Made by a program: the position numbers and the translations under genes. Positions 42,409 to 51,150 of a DNA stretch of 64,000 nucleotides are shown here, in pieces. Numbering within the stretch: position 1 is the first letter of the stretch; each line of letters begins with the position of its first letter. The notes under the pieces are model-generated. The model ran no database searches, was not told where the DNA came from, and saw only the letters and a list, made by a program, of their open reading frames with translations. The stretch is from Bin87 sp965207585 (lineage in GTDB: Bacteria; Chloroflexota; Dehalococcoidia; Lucifugimonadales; UBA3495): NCBI GenBank assembly GCA_965207585.1, contig CBDBMT010000003.1, positions 1,116,001 to 1,180,000 of the forward strand, given 5' to 3'.

Positions 42409-43335
42409 ATGAAAGCCACTGCCAAGCTGCGCCAGATGCTCGCGTCGGACCGTATGGTCGTCGCCCCCTTCGTGCTCAACGCCCTTCACGCCCGCATCGC
42501 CGAGGACGTGGGACACCAGGCTGTCTACATGACCGGCGCCGGCACCGCCGCCGAACGCGGCTTCCCCGACGTCGGCCTGCTCACCATGACCGAAATGGTC
42601 GCCAACGCCAAGTACATCGCCGATGCTATAAACATCCCGGTGATCTGCGATGCCGACACCGGCTACGGCAACCCGCTCAACGTGCGCCGCACCGTCCGGG
42701 AGTACGAGGCCGCCGGCGTGGCCGCGATACACCTGGAGGACCAGGTGTTCCCCAAGAAGTGCGGCTTCTTCGCCGGCAAGCAGGTCGTTCCAGTTGAGGA
42801 ACACGTCCAGAAGATCCACGCCGCCCTGGACGCCCGCACCGACCCCGATTTCGTCATCATCGCCCGCTGTGACGCCTACGCCGTCACGGGCTGGGAGGAC
42901 ACCGTCAGTCGCTGTCGCGCCTACGTCGAGGCCGGCGCCGATCTGGTATTCGTCGATGGCATCAAGTCCCAGGACGACATCCAGCGCTACGCCGCCGACC
43001 TGGGCGACGTGCCCCGCATGTACAACGGCGACCTGGCCACGACCCAGACCATGGATGAACTGGGCTACAAGATCATGATCTGCGGCAGCACCATCTGGCT
43101 CATCTACAAGCAGGTGCGAGCAGCCTACGAAGAGCTCATGGCTGACGGCAAGGTGAACCCGGACCGCTACGGCACCCGCTGGGACGTCGCCTCCGTGCTC
43201 GGCCTGGACGCCATTTACGAACTGGAGAAGAAGTACGGCGTGCAGGACGTGGGCACCGACGTGGCCGGTCTGGCCGCCGCGCAGGCTGCCCAGATGGCTG
43301 CCGATGCCGCAGTGCTCACCCCGGCGGACGACTGA
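42409..43335 (+). CDS. Isocitrate lyase/PEP mutase-family enzyme (2-methylisocitrate lyase-like)
   Basis: The 308-residue TIM-barrel protein carries 'VYMTGAGTAAERGFPDVGLLTMTEM' (in part), the metal site 'CDADTGYGNPLNV' near 82, 'AAIHLEDQVFPKKCGF' near 106-121 with the catalytic Cys in KKCG, and 'IIARCDAY' near 148. This pattern is that of PEP mutase/2-methylisocitrate lyase-type C-C lyases. It may cleave 2-methylisocitrate or a related hydroxy-acid to pyruvate and a second product. No methylcitrate synthase gene is adjacent; aconitase lies 4.5 kb downstream. GGAGGT precedes the ATG. Confidence 0.85.
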   Translation: MKATAKLRQMLASDRMVVAPFVLNALHARIAEDVGHQAVYMTGAGTAAERGFPDVGLLTMTEMVANAKYIADAINIPVICDADTGYGNPLNVRRTVREYEAAGVAAIHLEDQVFPKKCGFFAGKQVVPVEEHVQKIHAALDARTDPDFVIIARCDAYAVTGWEDTVSRCRAYVEAGADLVFVDGIKSQDDIQRYAADLGDVPRMYNGDLATTQTMDELGYKIMICGSTIWLIYKQVRAAYEELMADGKVNPDRYGTRWDVASVLGLDAIYELEKKYGVQDVGTDVAGLAAAQAAQMAADAAVLTPADD

Positions 43336-43375
43336 CCCAACCGGACGCCCCTAAGATTGGGCCGGGAGGCCGGCG

Positions 43376-43753
43376 ATGAGTGATCGCTTCCGAATGCTAT
43401 ACGACGGGTCGTGTCCCATGTGCAGCCGGGAAGTGCTCAATCTCTATCGCCGGCGGCCGGAGGCCATCGAGCCCGTTGACATCTCCGCCGAGGATTTCGA
43501 CGCTGCCGCGTGGGGCCTGGACGACGATCAGGTCCAATCGGCCATGTATGGCGTCAAGCCGGACGGCACCATCACGGTGGGGATGGAAAGTCTGCGCGAG
43601 GGCTACCGCCTGGCTGGCCTGGGCTGGGTGCTCGGCTGGACCCAATGGTGGCCGGCCCGCCCCGCTTTTGATCTCTTCTACCGCGGTTTCGCGCGCAACC
43701 GGATGCGCATCAGCAATTGGCTGGGCCGGTGCGACGGCCACTGCCGCGTCTGA
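43376..43753 (+). CDS. DCC-family (DUF393) thiol-disulfide oxidoreductase-like protein
   Basis: The 125-residue product has 'MLYDGSCPMCSREV' with Cys13-x-x-Cys16, the DCC family signature, then 'VDISAEDFDAAAWGLD', 'QSAMYGVKPDGTITVGMES' and a C-terminal helical region with 'DLFYRGFARNR' and two more cysteines. The fold is thioredoxin-like, and a redox role is presumed. GGGAGG is located before the ATG. It lies 40 bases after the lyase gene on the same strand. Confidence 0.85.
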   Translation: MSDRFRMLYDGSCPMCSREVLNLYRRRPEAIEPVDISAEDFDAAAWGLDDDQVQSAMYGVKPDGTITVGMESLREGYRLAGLGWVLGWTQWWPARPAFDLFYRGFARNRMRISNWLGRCDGHCRV

Positions 43754-43903
43754 ACCCATCAGATTGACCGGCAACGACCATCGACGGGCGCTCAGCAGCG
43801 GTCGACGGGGGCGGCTCGTGTTCGCAGTATCCACTCCGATACCCATGCGCCCATCGTCGCATCATTCTGGCGCTGATAATCGTAGCGAGGTAGTCGCAGA
43901 GTA

Positions 43904-44860
43904 ATGTGGCCTCTGCTCGCGTTGGGCTCTGCGCTGGCATTTTGCTTCGTCAGCGTCTGCGACAAGCGCCTGCTGTCGTTCCATTTGAATGGAGTGCCGC
44001 CGTTGTGCCTGTGGTGCGGGACCACCGGTCTGGTCTACGGCGCCATCGTTGCCGCAATCGTGGGGGTCCCGGCCGACACCGGCTGGCAGGTGGCGTTGAT
44101 TCCTGTCGTGGCTGGCCTGTTCATGGGCTGCTCCGTGGTGCTGTTGTTCCGCGGCCTGCGCCTCATGGAGGCTTCGCGAGCCGTGGCCATCTCCCAGATC
44201 AATCCGATTTTCGTCGCCATTCTGGCTCTGATGTTCCTGGGCGAGCACGTTTCGCCCGCTCAATGGCTCGGCATCGCGCTGGTGGTCGCCGGAGCGGTGC
44301 TGATCTCGGTGCGCCTGTTCCAGGAGCGGCCCTTCGGACGCATCGGCGTTGGCGTGGCGGTGCCGAGCACCGCGGTTTTTGATCTGCGCGACCGCACCGC
44401 GGTCTACGGCCCGGCGCTGCTGGTCATCAGCGCGATGTGCGCCGCCTCCAGCTTCGTCGTCGCCAAAGCTGCCCTGAACGCAGAACTTCCCGTGCTCACG
44501 GTATTCGGGATCCAGCAGGCTACAGTGGGCGCGGTGTTCTGCTGCGCCGGGTTGAGTGGTGGGCCCCGCCTGTGGACCGCAGTGAAACAACCCGGCGTTC
44601 TGGCGATGCTCCTGTTCGGCGAATCACTGATGCCAGCGATCTCGATCCTGCTGGGGGTCTATGCCTACAGCCTGGGCCCCGCCTCCCTGGTGGCCGCGGT
44701 GCTCGCTACTCGACCGCTGTTCGTGTTCATCGCGTCGACCCTCCTCTCCCGCATGCGCTGGCAGTTTCTCGACGAGTCGCTGAACCCCCGCGTGCTGTTG
44801 GTAAAAGCCGCGTCTATAGTCATGATTGTAGGTGGCGTGGGCACACTCAGTGTGGGCTGA
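43904..44860 (+). CDS. EamA/DMT-superfamily transporter
   Basis: The 318-residue protein has ten predicted helices in two EamA repeats. The first repeat ends with 'LMEASRAVAISQINPIFVAILALMFLGEHVS..QWLGIALVVAGAVL', the second with 'LGPASLVAAVLATRPLFVFIASTLLSR'. DMT proteins are drug or metabolite exporters; the substrate cannot be deduced. The ATG at 43904 has only a weak upstream GAGG. The regulator gene that follows may control it. Confidence 0.87.
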   Translation: MWPLLALGSALAFCFVSVCDKRLLSFHLNGVPPLCLWCGTTGLVYGAIVAAIVGVPADTGWQVALIPVVAGLFMGCSVVLLFRGLRLMEASRAVAISQINPIFVAILALMFLGEHVSPAQWLGIALVVAGAVLISVRLFQERPFGRIGVGVAVPSTAVFDLRDRTAVYGPALLVISAMCAASSFVVAKAALNAELPVLTVFGIQQATVGAVFCCAGLSGGPRLWTAVKQPGVLAMLLFGESLMPAISILLGVYAYSLGPASLVAAVLATRPLFVFIASTLLSRMRWQFLDESLNPRVLLVKAASIVMIVGGVGTLSVG

Positions 44861-44955
44861 TGCCCAAAACGGGAACTCACGGCTATCCTGCAAGTCGTTA
44901 CGTTAATGATGCGTCGCAAGCAGCGAAAAAGCAGCGAATCCGTCGCAAATAAAAC

Positions 44956-44968
44956 GATAATGTTTATC
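44956..44968. promoter_or_regulatory. Small palindrome upstream of the Lrp/AsnC gene
   Basis: GATAA-TGT-TTATC lies 115 bases before the Lrp/AsnC start, in an AT-rich stretch. Its symmetry and position would suit an operator for the adjacent regulator, but no second copy was found to support this. Confidence 0.3.
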
Positions 44969-45082
44969 ATCGTCCCATCAATGGTTGACAACCGCAGCAG
45001 CAGCGAATATTATCTTGTTCCAATTATCTGCGCCTTGAGCGTATAGATATGATTGCATACCTATAACGGAGTCTGCCAACGA

Positions 45083-45517
45083 ATGGACGAGCTTGACCTG
45101 AAAATCATCGGTATCCTGCAATCGGACGGTCGTGCGTCCAACGCCAAGATCGCCCGCGCAGTGGGTGTCAGCGAAGGCACCGTGAGGCGCCGTTTGCGTC
45201 GCCTCATCAAAGAAGACATCGTCCATGTGGTGGCAGTCCCCAACCTGGAAAAGATGGGCTACGGGACCACCGCGCTCATCGGCTTGGAAACGGGCCCGGG
45301 CAAGTCGGATTCCGTCGCCGAAAAAATCGCCAACCTCGACGAAGCGCACTATGTCGTCGTGGCCACCGGCCCGTATGACGTATTCGTCTGGACCGCACTG
45401 GAGTCTGCCGAAAGTCTCGGTGATTTCCTGCGCACTCGCATCGGTGTCATCGACGGAGTGCAAAAGACCCAGACCTTCGTAACCCTGTCGACCAAGAAGC
45501 GTTTCACCCGGGTGTAG
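45083..45517 (+). CDS. Lrp/AsnC-family transcriptional regulator
   Basis: The 144-residue product has the AsnC-type helix-turn-helix at the N-terminus, 'MDELDLKIIGILQSDGRASNAKIARAVGVSEGTVRRRLRRL', and a RAM (ligand-binding, oligomerisation) domain after residue 65 with 'HYVVVATGPYDVFVWTALES'. It probably binds an amino acid or other small effector and controls nearby transport or metabolic genes, such as the preceding EamA transporter. The ATG at 45083 is the natural domain start; an upstream TTG at 45053 adds ten weak residues. Confidence 0.9.
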   Translation: MDELDLKIIGILQSDGRASNAKIARAVGVSEGTVRRRLRRLIKEDIVHVVAVPNLEKMGYGTTALIGLETGPGKSDSVAEKIANLDEAHYVVVATGPYDVFVWTALESAESLGDFLRTRIGVIDGVQKTQTFVTLSTKKRFTRV

Positions 45518-45567
45518 GTCCGCCGTTTCCGAGGCTCCCGCCCGGCGTTCCGGCCCGCCCGGTTCGT

Positions 45568-45595
45568 TTGCATTGCCTACCCGCCGTGCTATAAT
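45568..45595 (+). promoter_or_regulatory. Sigma70-type promoter of the ferredoxin gene
   Basis: TTGCAT (45568-45573) and TATAAT (45590-45595) are spaced by 16 bases, about 80 bases before the ferredoxin ATG. Confidence 0.6.
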
Positions 45596-45673
45596 TTCCA
45601 CACCCGTGAGTTGTGGCCCGAAGTTCGGTTTGCCACTGTCGACCCACACCACATCACCCGAGGGAATGCCGCT

Positions 45674-45916
45674 ATGACCTACATCATTACCGAGCCATGC
45701 GTGGGCGTAAAAGACGCCGCGTGTGTCGACGTTTGTCCGGTGGATTGCATCTACACCACCGACGACGATGACATGTACTTCATCAGTCCCGATGAGTGCA
45801 TCGATTGCGCCGCCTGCGAACCGGTGTGCCCGGTCACGGCCATCTTCGCCGAGGAAGCCGTCCCGAGCATGTACGAAGAATATATCAAGATCAATTACGA
45901 CTACTTCAGCAAGTAG
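45674..45916 (+). CDS. 7Fe ferredoxin ([3Fe-4S][4Fe-4S])
   Basis: The 80-residue product has Cys9-x7-Cys17-x3-Cys21-Pro and Cys42-x2-Cys45-x2-Cys48-x3-Cys52-Pro, the ligand pattern of 7Fe ferredoxins, with an extra Cys25. The C-terminus is acidic and aromatic ('SMYEEYIKINYDYF'). It shuttles electrons in the cytoplasm. A good promoter precedes it and a strong hairpin terminator follows, so it can be expressed alone. The [2Fe-2S] fusion gene starts shortly afterwards. Confidence 0.92.
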   Translation: MTYIITEPCVGVKDAACVDVCPVDCIYTTDDDDMYFISPDECIDCAACEPVCPVTAIFAEEAVPSMYEEYIKINYDYFSK

Positions 45917-45949
45917 TCGCCGCGCCGCCTGGCGTACACCGGTCTCTCA

Positions 45950-45979
45950 GTGCGCCCGGCGCTTGGCTGCCGGGCGCAC
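45950..45979 (+). terminator. Terminator hairpin after the ferredoxin gene
   Basis: A perfect 11-bp stem, GTGCGCCCGGC / GCCGGGCGCAC, with an 8-base loop, is followed by ATTTAA. It is 33 bases after the ferredoxin stop. Confidence 0.7.
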
Positions 45980-46002
45980 ATTTAACGGTCACACGTTCTC
46001 AG

Positions 46003-46830
46003 ATGTCCGCATCCGACCCGCGGCGGTCCGTCCGCCCTGAAGTCAACGTTGTCGTCTGCACCGACGAGTACGGCTGTGGGCGCTGGTACCATCGCGGCCG
46101 CAACGCGGAAGCGGTGCTCGACGATATTCTTAGCGTCGCCGCCCGTCTCGATGACGATCGCGTGCAGGTAACCACGTCCGGATGCATCCTCGGCTGCACC
46201 TACGGTCCGCGATTCGACGTCGTCCGCCGTTGGTCCGGCGAAAAAGCGCTGTACGGCTCCATCGGGGGCGAAGCGACCGTCACCCGGCGCGGGCGGGTGC
46301 GATTCGCCGCGATACCGGATGACCTGAATCAGGTTTTGTCCGACCACCTGCCTGAGACCGCCGCACCCATCCACTCCCTCAGCGGGTCCAACCCCCCTGC
46401 CAACATCGGCCTGTTTCGGCGCATCCTGATCGACTGTAGCCACGGTATCGGTGATCCAACCGTCGGGCTCGCCGAGGCCGTGATCATGGTGCACAACGCG
46501 GCCGCAACGGTGTCCATTCCCGCGACGCTGGACAACCTGCAATTCGTGGACGGCAGCGGCAAAGCCAGCGCAACCGGAGACATCGCCCTGCTGACCACCG
46601 ACGGCGACGGTCAGGCGGCCCTGCAACTGAGCCGCATTCGCCAGGTCGAGTTTCTGTACCGGCAACTGCGCAACGGGATGCCGAGCTACTCCATCTGGCT
46701 GCGGGACGACGACCTGGCGACCGTGTACCGAATCTACCTGCGCCGCTCGGAAAACCCGGACAACAATCCCCGGCGTCATCGTCTCTTCATGGACCTCATT
46801 GAACGATATGGCGAAAAGGTAACCCTGTAA
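46003..46830 (+). CDS. [2Fe-2S] thioredoxin-like ferredoxin fused to an unknown, possibly heme-handling, domain
   Basis: The 275-residue product from the ATG at 46003 begins with a thioredoxin-like [2Fe-2S] ferredoxin domain: Cys19, Cys25 ('VCTDEYGCGRWYHRG') and Cys61, Cys65 ('TSGCILGCTYGPRFDV'). Residues 110-275 form a second domain with 'ILIDCSHGIGDPTVG', then 'QVEFLYRQLRNGMPSYSIWLRDDD..TVYRIYLRR' and a final 'RLFMDLIERYGEKVTL'. The latter part loosely recalls the HutX/ChuX heme-utilisation fold, but this is tentative. The position next to a 7Fe ferredoxin suggests an electron-transfer partnership. The open frame upstream of 46003 lies over the ferredoxin and is not coding. Confidence 0.7.
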   Translation: MSASDPRRSVRPEVNVVVCTDEYGCGRWYHRGRNAEAVLDDILSVAARLDDDRVQVTTSGCILGCTYGPRFDVVRRWSGEKALYGSIGGEATVTRRGRVRFAAIPDDLNQVLSDHLPETAAPIHSLSGSNPPANIGLFRRILIDCSHGIGDPTVGLAEAVIMVHNAAATVSIPATLDNLQFVDGSGKASATGDIALLTTDGDGQAALQLSRIRQVEFLYRQLRNGMPSYSIWLRDDDLATVYRIYLRRSENPDNNPRRHRLFMDLIERYGEKVTL

Positions 46831-46946
46831 CATCTCCCCGGGCCTGGTCGCCCGCCGCGGCGTTCTGAAGCGCTGATGACTCACGTGATTGACGACACGC
46901 CGGCGGACCGATCCAGCGGGGCTAAACTCGAGGAGGAGCGAACACA

Positions 46947-49229
46947 ATGAGCAATATCGATTCCACTCCGGAATTCGTGCGGGAAACCTACCGCAAGATG
47001 GACGAGAAGCTGGCCCAGGTGCGGAGCCGGCTCAACCGGCCGCTGACCATGGCCGAAAAGCTGCTGCTGTCTCATCTGGACGACGTCGCCGATGCCGACC
47101 TGCGCCCTGGCGACAGCTACATCAACCTCCGCCCCGACCGCGTGGCCCACCAGGACGTGACCGGACAGATGGCCATCCTGCAGTTCATGCAGTCCGGCCG
47201 TGATCGCGTAGCGGTGCCGACCACCGTCCACTGCGATCACCTGGTCCAGGCTCGCGTTGGCGCTTCCTCCGACCTCCAGGATGCCCTCAACGAGAGCAAC
47301 GAGGTTTACCAGTTCCTGGAATCAGCGAGCCGGCGTTTCGGCATGGGCTTCTGGAGGCCCGGTTCCGGGATCATCCACCAGGTGGTGCTGGAAAAGTACG
47401 CCTTCCCCGGCGCACTCATCATAGGCACTGACTCTCACACCGTTAACGGCGGCGGCCTGGGCTCCCTGGCCATCGGCGTGGGCGGAGCGGACGCCGCCGA
47501 CGTGATGGCCGGCCTCCCCTGGGAAGTGCGCTATCCGCGCATCATCGGCGTCAAGCTCACCGGCTCCATGAGCGGCTGGACGGCGCCCAAGGACGTCATC
47601 ATCAAGCTGGCCTATGAGCTCACCGTGTCCGGCGGCACCAACGCCATCATCGAGTACTTCGGACCTGGCGCCGCCTCTATTTCCGCCACCGGCAAGGGCA
47701 CGATCTGCAACATGGGGGCCGAGCTGGGCGCCACCGGCGACGTGTTCCCCTACGACGAGCGCATGGCGACCTACCTGCGCGCCACCGGCCGCGAGGACCT
47801 GGTTGCCATCGCCGAGGAGTACAAGCATCTGCTCCAGTCCGACCCCGAGGTCGAGGAGCAGCCCGAACAGTTCTACGACCAGATCGTCGAGATTGACCTG
47901 TCCACCCTGGAACCCCACATCACCGGCCCCCACTCGCCCGACCGTGCGCGCCCGATTTCCGAGCTGGCCGCCGAGGTCGAGCGTGAGGGTTTCCCGGAAC
48001 GGGTTTCCGTGTCCCTGGTGGGCAGCTGCACCAACTCCTCCTACGAGGACATGGAGCGCTGCGCCGACGTGGCCCGTCAGGCCGCCGAGCGGGGCGTCTC
48101 CGCCGCGTCCGGTCTGCTAGTGACCCCCGGTTCCGAGCAGGTTCGCGCCACCATCGAGCGGGACGGTCAGCAGGCCGCGCTGGAATCCATCGGCGCCACC
48201 GTGCTGGCCAACGCCTGCGGCCCCTGCATCGGCCAGTGGAACCGGCCCGAGGCGCGCGGCACCGACAACAGCATCGTCACCTCCTACAACCGCAACTTCC
48301 CCAGCCGCAACGACGGCAACGCCGGCACCATGAACTTCATCGCCAGCCCCGAGATTGCGATCGCCATGGGCCTGGGCGGCAGCCTGTCGTTCAACCCGCT
48401 GACGGATCCGCTGGTGGACGCCAACGGCAACGAGTTCATGCTCCAGCCGCCGACGGAGGCCCCGGAGGTGCCGCCCACCGGCTTCGACCCGGGCGCCGAT
48501 ATGTACGTCGAGCCGCCGGAAGACGGCAGCGACGTTGAGGTCCGCGTCGACCCCAACAGCAATCGCCTGCAGGTCCTGGATCCGTGGGATCCCTGGGACG
48601 GCAATGACTTCGAAGACGTGCCCATCCTGGTGAAGACCGAGGGCAAGACGACCACCGACTCGATCTCTCCGGCCGGCCCCTGGCTGCGCTTCCGCGGACA
48701 CCTCAACAACCTCAGCGACAACATGTTCCTTGGCGCCAACAACGCCTACACCGACGAAACCGGCACCGGCAAGAACCAGCTCTCCGGCGAGGAGATCATG
48801 CCCATACCGGAGATCGCTCGCGCGTACAGCGCCCAGGGCATCCGCTGGGTCGCCATCGGTGACGAGAACTACGGCGAGGGCTCCAGCCGTGAGCACGCCG
48901 CGCTGTCGCCGCGAATGCTGGGAGCCGCGGCCATCATCACCCGCAGCTTCGCCCGCATCCACGAGTCGAACCTGAAGAAGCAGGGTCTCCTGCCCCTCAC
49001 CTTCGAGGATCCGGCGGACTGGGACCGTGTGCTGGAGGACGACCGCATGAGCCTCGTGGGTCTGAGCGACCTGGCGCCGGACCGCCCGGTGCAGGCCATC
49101 CTCAAGCACGCCGACGGCTCCGAGGAAACGCTCAACCTGCGCCACACGCTGAACGACACCCAGATCGCGTGGTTCCGGGCCGGCAGCGCCATGAACCACA
49201 TGAAGAACCTGGAGGGCGCCAGCAGTTAG
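46947..49229 (+). CDS. acn: Aconitate hydratase, mitochondrial-type
   Basis: The 760-residue product converts citrate to isocitrate in the TCA cycle. It is of the mitochondrial-aconitase type in length and wording: 'TTVHCDHLVQA' near residue 90, 'IIGTDSHTVNGGGLGSLAIGVGGADAADVMAGLPW' in two parts near 155-190, 'GSCTNSSYEDM' with the first cluster Cys near 360, and 'ANACGPCIGQW' with the other two near 424-427. The swivel domain ends with 'ENYGEGSSREHAALSPR'. A [4Fe-4S] cluster is expected. GGAGGAG precedes the ATG. It may also serve a methylcitrate-type route with the lyase at 42409. Confidence 0.95.
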   Translation: MSNIDSTPEFVRETYRKMDEKLAQVRSRLNRPLTMAEKLLLSHLDDVADADLRPGDSYINLRPDRVAHQDVTGQMAILQFMQSGRDRVAVPTTVHCDHLVQARVGASSDLQDALNESNEVYQFLESASRRFGMGFWRPGSGIIHQVVLEKYAFPGALIIGTDSHTVNGGGLGSLAIGVGGADAADVMAGLPWEVRYPRIIGVKLTGSMSGWTAPKDVIIKLAYELTVSGGTNAIIEYFGPGAASISATGKGTICNMGAELGATGDVFPYDERMATYLRATGREDLVAIAEEYKHLLQSDPEVEEQPEQFYDQIVEIDLSTLEPHITGPHSPDRARPISELAAEVEREGFPERVSVSLVGSCTNSSYEDMERCADVARQAAERGVSAASGLLVTPGSEQVRATIERDGQQAALESIGATVLANACGPCIGQWNRPEARGTDNSIVTSYNRNFPSRNDGNAGTMNFIASPEIAIAMGLGGSLSFNPLTDPLVDANGNEFMLQPPTEAPEVPPTGFDPGADMYVEPPEDGSDVEVRVDPNSNRLQVLDPWDPWDGNDFEDVPILVKTEGKTTTDSISPAGPWLRFRGHLNNLSDNMFLGANNAYTDETGTGKNQLSGEEIMPIPEIARAYSAQGIRWVAIGDENYGEGSSREHAALSPRMLGAAAIITRSFARIHESNLKKQGLLPLTFEDPADWDRVLEDDRMSLVGLSDLAPDRPVQAILKHADGSEETLNLRHTLNDTQIAWFRAGSAMNHMKNLEGASS

Positions 49230-49351
49230 ACGAGTTCGCATACGGAACGACGGGGGCGTCTGCGGAAGCGGGCGCCCTTGCGTTTGCGCAGCGTCGTCGC
49301 GCCGGCAGGCTCGCTTGCCCGCCTTCATCGGCCGGTGGTAATGTATTCACC

Positions 49352-49870
49352 ATGACCACGCAAATCAGCAACGAAGACATCGTCCAGCTGTTTAACAACA
49401 TGGCCGCCATGCTGGAGATCAAGGGCGACACCGTCTTCAAGATTCGCGCCTACCAACGCGCTGCCAACACCATCGAACAGCTCAGTTGGTCGCTGGCCGC
49501 GGCCGCCGCTGCCGGCGACGACCTGAAGAAAATCCCCGGCGTCGGCAAGGCCATCAGCGAAAAGGTGCAGGAGTACGTGGAAACCGGCCATGTGGCTGCC
49601 TATGATCGCCTGGCCGATGAGTTGCCGCCCAACGTGCTGGAGATGCTCGAAGTCCCGGGCATGGGACCCAAGACGGTGAAAGCCGCCGTCGACGAGCTTG
49701 GCATCGGGTCCGTTGCCGAACTGGAGCAGGCCGCGTTGGACGGCCGGCTCGAACAGCTGCCCCGGATGGGCAAGCGTTCCGTGGCAAACATCCTGCGCCA
49801 CATCCAGGCCCAGCGGTCCGTTCCGACCGCACGCCCCTGGGCATCGCGTCCGAGACCTGCGCTGCGGTGA
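49352..49870 (+). CDS. polX: DNA polymerase X, N-terminal part (gene split by a frameshift)
   Basis: This 172-residue frame holds the N-terminal 8-kDa-like and helix-hairpin-helix region of bacterial PolX: 'NEDIVQLFNNMAAMLEIKGD', 'FKIRAYQRAANTIE', 'KKIPGVGKAISEKVQEYV' and 'LEVPGMGPKTVKAAVDEL'. After 'NILRHIQAQRS' near residue 155 the frame loses homology and ends in 'VPTARPWASRPRPALR'. The expected continuation 'DRTPLGIASETCAAVTAQLF' is read in another frame, so a single indel near 49825-49835 breaks the gene. Its TGA overlaps the GTG of the second part (GTGA). PolX acts in base excision repair. Confidence 0.8.
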   Translation: MTTQISNEDIVQLFNNMAAMLEIKGDTVFKIRAYQRAANTIEQLSWSLAAAAAAGDDLKKIPGVGKAISEKVQEYVETGHVAAYDRLADELPPNVLEMLEVPGMGPKTVKAAVDELGIGSVAELEQAALDGRLEQLPRMGKRSVANILRHIQAQRSVPTARPWASRPRPALR

Positions 49871-51150
49871 CCGCCCAACTGTTCGACGCCTGCCCCGGCC
49901 TGGTGAGCATCACCCCGGCCGGTTCCCTGCGCCGCTGGGAGGAGACCATCGGCGACCTGGACCTCATCGCGGTTTCGGATAATCCGGCCGAAACCGGGCC
50001 GGCCCTGGCCGCTTTGCCATCGGTCCGCGAAGTCCTGGTGCAGGGCGACGCCAAGACCTCGGTGATAGTCGACCCGGGCATCCAGATCGACCTGCGCATC
50101 GGCGAACCGGACGCCATGGGCGCGATGCTCCAGTACTTCACCGGCAGCCAGCAACACAACATCCGCTTGCGCGATTATGCCAACCGCCGGGGCCTGTCCC
50201 TGAACGAATACGGCATCACCGTCATCGAAAGCGGCGAGACCGAGCGGTTCCCCGACGAGGAGTCCTTCTACGGCCGGCTCGATCTGCCCTGGATACCGCC
50301 GGAACTGCGGCGCGGCGCCGACGAGTTGGACGCTGCCCGCGAAGGCAACCTCCCGAACCTGATTACCGAGGCCGACCTCCGGGGCGACCTGCACCTGCAC
50401 AGCGACTGGAGCGATGGCAAGTTCCCCTTGGAAGAGATGGTCGCTGCCGTGGCCGCCATGGGCTACGAGTACATGGCCCTCACCGACCATTCCCAGGGAC
50501 TGGGTGTCGCCAACGGCCTGACGCCGGACCGCCTCGCCCGCCAGATCGAAGTCCTGCGGAGCCTGCAATCCCGATACGACATGACCATCCTCTGCGGCTC
50601 CGAGGTGGACATCCGCGCCGACGGCGCCATGGACTTCCCCGACGACGTGCTGGGCATGCTGGACTGGGTGATTGCATCGGTTCACAACGCCATGAGCCAG
50701 GACCGGGAAACCATGACCAAGCGGATCATGCGGGCTATGGAGAATCCTCACGTCACCGTCATCGGCCACGCCTCGACGCGCCTGATCGGCCGGCGCGATC
50801 CGGTTGAGTTCGACATCGAGGCCCTGCTGCAGACCGCCCGCGACACCGGCACCGCCATGGAAATCAACGCCGCGCCGGAGCGTCTCGACCTCAAGGACAC
50901 CCACGCGGCCCGCGCCCGTGAGCTGGGCGTACCGCTGGTCATCAACACCGACTCTCACCATATCGACGGATTGGCCAAACGCACCTTCGGGGTGGCCGTG
51001 GCCCGTCGCGCCTGGTGTGGGCCGGAGCACGTCCTGAACACCTATCCGGCGAGCGAGTTCCTCGCGTGGCTCCGCGCTCCGAAAGGGCAGCGAACCGAAC
51101 ATTTCGCGGTCATGGCCGAGTCCCGAAGCGCCGCGGCATTCCGACCATGA
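49867..51150 (+). CDS. polX: DNA polymerase X, polymerase and PHP nuclease part
   Basis: This 427-residue frame carries the PolX palm motif 'AGSLRRWEETIGDLDLI' near residue 18-34 and the rest of the nucleotidyltransferase, followed from about residue 165 by a PHP nuclease domain. PHP metal ligands are seen in 'GDLHLHSDWSDGKF', 'ALTDHSQGL', 'CGSEVDI', 'VIASVHNAM', 'VIGHASTRLIG' and 'INTDSHHID'. Homology to PolX extends upstream of the GTG in the same frame, so the GTG is probably internal to an original single gene. The protein would fill gaps in DNA and process 3' ends. The final ATGA overlaps the next gene. Confidence 0.82.
   Translation: MTAQLFDACPGLVSITPAGSLRRWEETIGDLDLIAVSDNPAETGPALAALPSVREVLVQGDAKTSVIVDPGIQIDLRIGEPDAMGAMLQYFTGSQQHNIRLRDYANRRGLSLNEYGITVIESGETERFPDEESFYGRLDLPWIPPELRRGADELDAAREGNLPNLITEADLRGDLHLHSDWSDGKFPLEEMVAAVAAMGYEYMALTDHSQGLGVANGLTPDRLARQIEVLRSLQSRYDMTILCGSEVDIRADGAMDFPDDVLGMLDWVIASVHNAMSQDRETMTKRIMRAMENPHVTVIGHASTRLIGRRDPVEFDIEALLQTARDTGTAMEINAAPERLDLKDTHAARARELGVPLVINTDSHHIDGLAKRTFGVAVARRAWCGPEHVLNTYPASEFLAWLRAPKGQRTEHFAVMAESRSAAAFRP

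Noticed and set aside
48117..49328. 403-residue open frame antisense to aconitase
   Set aside because: The sense strand encodes conserved aconitase residues; the antisense frame has no recognisable motif or ribosome-binding site.
49600..51102. 500-residue open frame antisense to polX
   Set aside because: It spans the PolX frameshift, but only because the antisense frame is open in GC-rich DNA; its composition is non-protein-like.
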